Assembly (NCBI GenBank): GCA_902783795.1
Contig: CACZSO010000331.1
Span: forward strand, 1 to 7,653
DNA: 7,653 nt
Direction of reading: 5' to 3'
From: an uncultured Eubacteriales bacterium
GTDB taxonomy: Bacteria; Bacillota; Clostridia; Lachnospirales; Lachnospiraceae
Part shown: positions 5,163 through 7,653 of the stretch, piece by piece
How the letters are laid out: every line of letters begins with the position of its first letter
How positions within the stretch are numbered: position 1 is the stretch's first letter
Notes under the pieces: generated by a model
Database searches by the model: none
The model's input: the letters and a program-made list of their open reading frames with translations, nothing else
Told to the model about the DNA's origin: nothing
Program-made: the position numbers and the translations under genes

Positions 5163-7286
5163 ATGGTACGGATTACTGTAAACGGAACAGTGCTGGAGGT
5201 TCCGGAAGGGAAATCAGTCCTGGAGTGCTGCCTGGATGCTGGTATCTATATTCCGCACCTTTGTCATCATAAGGACTTGCCTGAGAATGGCTCCTGCCGG
5301 CTCTGTATCGTGGAAGTGGAGGGGGAGAAATCCCCGGTGGCATCCTGTATGCTGAAGGCGGAAGAGGGGCTGACAGTCACGACTGACAGCAGCCGCATCA
5401 GGCATTTAAGAGAGCTGGCCATGGAGCTTTTACTGGCAGGCCATCCGGAAGACTGTTCTACCTGCCCGAAGTACGGAAACTGCGAACTGCAGACCCTGAT
5501 CCAGTATATCGGCGCTTCGAATACCCGCATGAAGCACAGGACCAAAGGCTTCAGGACCATCGAAGAAAATCCACTGATGACGCATGATATGAACCGCTGC
5601 GTCCTGTGCGGCCGATGTGTCCGCGCCTGTCAGGATCTTCGTGGTGTGGGCGTCCTGGATTACCGTAAAAAAGGCCTGGAAACTTATGTGGGCACCCTGC
5701 ATGAGAAGCTCTTAAAAGATGCTGACTGCCGGTTCTGCACAGCCTGTGCGGAGGTGTGTCCTACGGGGACCATCCGCTTAAAGAAGCGGGAAGCTACAGA
5801 AAATGCTGCGAAAGAAGATGTGGCGGTGCCTTGCCGTTTTGCCTGCCCGGCTCATACGGACATCCCGCGCTACATCCGTTTTGTGAAAGAAGGAAATTAC
5901 GATGCGGCGGCAGCGGTCATCCGCGAGAAGGTGCCCTTCCCGGCGGTCCTGGGCTATATCTGCAATCATTTGTGTGAGCTTTCCTGCAAGCGTAAAGATG
6001 TGAACGAGGCCATGTCCATTCGGAACATCAAGCGTTTCGCGGCGGAACATGACACCGGTTTATACTGGAAAGGCAAGCAGAAACAGCTCCCTGATACCGG
6101 GAAGAAAGTCTGTGTCGTGGGCGGCGGTCCGGCAGGCCTGACAGCAGCCTATTACTTAAGAAAACAGGGCCATCAGGTGACGGTAAAAGAAGCCCTTCCG
6201 GAAGTGGGCGGCATGATGCGTTATGGAATTCCGGCCTACCGGCTTCCCCGGGATGTGATCAGGGATGAAGTGGAAGTGATCACTGAGGCTGGCGTCAAAT
6301 TGGAATGCAATGCGAAAGTGCAGGATCCGAAGGCGCTTCTGAATGAGTACGATGCCGTCCTGATGGCGGTAGGCGCCCATGTGGGCACGAAGCTTCCCAT
6401 TGAAGGCTCGGACCTGCCCGGGGTGCTTTTAAACATTGACTTTTTACGGAAGGCCGCCATGGAACTTCCCACAGATATGGGGAAGAAAGTCATCGTCTTA
6501 GGCGGCGGCAATGTGGCTTTTGACTGTGCCAGGACGGCGAAGCGCCTGGGCGCGGAAGAGATTCACTTGGCCTGCCTGGAAGCAAGAGAAGCTATGACAG
6601 CAGACGATGAAGAGATCGAGCAGGCCCAGGAAGAGGGCATTTTCGTCCATCCGGCTCAGAGCTTTGAGCGGATCACCGGCACGGATCACGTGACTGGTGT
6701 AGATTTCATGAATGTCCTGGGCTTCCACTTTGACGAAAACCGCCGGGCTATCACGGAAAAAGAAGAAGGAAGCGAGCATCATATCGATGCGGACACGGTG
6801 ATCTTCGCTGTGGGCCAGCGGCCTGAGCTGGACGAAGCCTGCGGTCTGGAATTATTCCGCGGAAGCTACCTTGTCTGCGAAGCGGGAAGAAGCGCTACGA
6901 CCACACCCGGCATTTTCGGCGCCGGCGATGCGGTGTACGGAACGAAGTCGGTGATCGAAGCCATCGAAGCCGGCCGGAAAGCAGCCTCGGAGATCGATAT
7001 ATTCTTAGGCGGCGATGGTGATATTACGGAAAAACTGGCACCGGAACAGAACCCAGATCCTTACATCGGCAAAGTGGAAGGCTTTGGCTATCTTGAGCGG
7101 CAGCAGCCGGAGACGGACAGTGCCGAAATGCGTCAGGATAACTTCCGTCTGTTTGATCATGGTCTTTCTGACTGCAGTGCCTGTAAGGAAGCAGAGCGCT
7201 GCCTGCAGTGCGACCTGGTGCTGAAGATCTCTCCGCCCAGGCTTTGGGGCGATGTAACAAAGGAAAAGGAGGTCGTGGCAGAATGA
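5163..7286 (+). CDS. NuoG-like iron-sulfur / GltD-like FAD-NAD(P) oxidoreductase fusion subunit
   Basis: A 707-residue cytoplasmic electron-transfer flavoprotein. Residues 1-78 are a [2Fe-2S] ferredoxin domain (Cys34, 45, 48, 62). His94, Cys98, 101 and 107 form the NuoG/hydrogenase-type HC3 [4Fe-4S] site. A two-cluster ferredoxin follows (Cys146, 149, 152, 156 and Cys189, 192, 195, 199). From about 220 it is GltD-like: a helical cluster-binding domain (Cys224, 228, 267, 271, 275), an FAD site GGGPAG (320-325), a second Rossmann site GGGNVA (447-452) and the FAD signature GIFGAGD (583-589). A C-terminal CxxC-x5-CxxC pair (671, 674, 680, 683) follows. After the second site it reads CLEAREAM where GltD has an Arg-rich NADPH motif, so NADH is possible. 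AAGGA (5151-5155) is seven bases before the ATG; a stronger AGGAGG (5143-5148) lies 14 away. Such fusions I associate with clostridial formate dehydrogenase or hydrogenase complexes; the partner is not visible. Confidence 0.92.
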   Translation: MVRITVNGTVLEVPEGKSVLECCLDAGIYIPHLCHHKDLPENGSCRLCIVEVEGEKSPVASCMLKAEEGLTVTTDSSRIRHLRELAMELLLAGHPEDCSTCPKYGNCELQTLIQYIGASNTRMKHRTKGFRTIEENPLMTHDMNRCVLCGRCVRACQDLRGVGVLDYRKKGLETYVGTLHEKLLKDADCRFCTACAEVCPTGTIRLKKREATENAAKEDVAVPCRFACPAHTDIPRYIRFVKEGNYDAAAAVIREKVPFPAVLGYICNHLCELSCKRKDVNEAMSIRNIKRFAAEHDTGLYWKGKQKQLPDTGKKVCVVGGGPAGLTAAYYLRKQGHQVTVKEALPEVGGMMRYGIPAYRLPRDVIRDEVEVITEAGVKLECNAKVQDPKALLNEYDAVLMAVGAHVGTKLPIEGSDLPGVLLNIDFLRKAAMELPTDMGKKVIVLGGGNVAFDCARTAKRLGAEEIHLACLEAREAMTADDEEIEQAQEEGIFVHPAQSFERITGTDHVTGVDFMNVLGFHFDENRRAITEKEEGSEHHIDADTVIFAVGQRPELDEACGLELFRGSYLVCEAGRSATTTPGIFGAGDAVYGTKSVIEAIEAGRKAASEIDIFLGGDGDITEKLAPEQNPDPYIGKVEGFGYLERQQPETDSAEMRQDNFRLFDHGLSDCSACKEAERCLQCDLVLKISPPRLWGDVTKEKEVVAE

Positions 7287-7653
7287 ATACATTCATAAGA
7301 AACCGGCTTCCTGAGAAAGAAGAAGGTCTGGCAAAGATTCGTGAGGCGAACCTTTTTGAGTACGGCGTGTTTCACGAGCCCTTATGCGAAAGGCTTGAAA
7401 GAACTCAAAATGCCCTTCAGAAAGCAGAAGGAAAAGCGCTGGCCTTCGGACTGAATAATAATGATTTTGACCACAGCCTGCTGAAGCTTTTGGCAGAAGA
7501 CTCAGAAACGATCTTCTATGGCATGGTCTGTCTCACAGAACTTGCCGGAGCAGATAGCTTCGTTTTATATCTGCCGGAGAATGAGACAGAAATAAAGATA
7601 GCGGCAGAAGAAGCATTGAAAGTTTTCTTTAAGGAAACACCGGGAAGTGGACC
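7283..7653 (+). CDS. Probable NuoF-like (FMN/NADH-binding) subunit, 3' truncated by window edge
   Basis: ATG at 7283 overlaps the upstream TGA in an ATGA junction, with AAGGAGG (7266-7272) ten bases before it, so the two genes are translationally coupled. The frame stays open for 123 codons to the window end. The N-terminus has YGVFHEPLCERLERTQ. The stretch from AEGKALAFGLNNNDFDHSLLKLLAED through YGMVCLTELAGADSFVLYLPE parallels, in spacing and hydrophobic pattern, the NuoF segment in which a strand with an N/D-E motif leads to 'dP..vieGm.iaa.a.GA..a.iYir'. That suggests the FMN-binding half of a NADH-dehydrogenase-like subunit. The glycine-rich FMN/NADH motifs expected in NuoF are not seen in the visible part, so the family call rests on pattern resemblance plus the neighbour being NuoG-like. 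A divergent accessory subunit is the alternative. Confidence 0.6.
   Translation, partial: MNTFIRNRLPEKEEGLAKIREANLFEYGVFHEPLCERLERTQNALQKAEGKALAFGLNNNDFDHSLLKLLAEDSETIFYGMVCLTELAGADSFVLYLPENETEIKIAAEEALKVFFKETPGSG

Overview
The window looks like chromosome from an anaerobic gut Firmicute of the Lachnospiraceae type. The evidence is strong AGGAG-type ribosome binding sites, mid-range GC, a 4-hydroxybutyrate/butyryl-CoA:acetate-type CoA-transferase, a clostridial surface protein with the PLCxxxxCxHD signature, and a fused NuoG/GltD-like iron-sulfur flavoprotein. The genus cannot be fixed from sequence alone. All recognised genes lie on the + strand.

Layout. (1) Bases 1-1637 are the 3' part of a large, probably exported protein of unknown role, closed by a strong intrinsic terminator (1711-1771). 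(2) Bases 1846-4219 look like one three-gene transcription unit. It has a good sigma-A promoter (TTGACC, 17 bp, TAAAAT) whose -35 box is overlapped by a perfect 8-bp dyad. The genes are a small HigA-like helix-turn-helix regulator with no visible toxin partner, a nitroreductase-family flavoprotein and an acyl-CoA:acetate-type CoA-transferase. The spacings are 31 and 19 bases. (3) Bases 4220-5162 are a 943-base gene-free stretch. Its first half is a tandem array of a 64-bp unit, seven copies plus degenerate edges, in which GTATGCC and its inverse GGCATAC alternate. Its second half holds a 7-bp dyad, a second very good promoter (TTGAGT, 17 bp, TATGAT) and a leader of about 250 nt. The leader can fold into a closed multibranch structure and into a competing alternative helix, which suggests an RNA regulatory element. 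I could not assign it to a known riboswitch class. (4) From 5163 to the window edge a redox operon begins: a 707-residue NuoG-like/GltD-like fusion, overlapped by four bases (ATGA) by a gene whose visible part resembles the start of a NuoF-like FMN subunit.

How the parts fit. The CoA-transferase and the redox operon both suit fermentation: the first moves CoA between short-chain acids and acyl-CoA, the second would pass electrons between NAD(P)H, flavins and Fe-S clusters. The catalytic partner of the redox complex (formate dehydrogenase, hydrogenase or another) must lie beyond the window. The most unusual parts are the 64-bp array and the structured leader between these two units.
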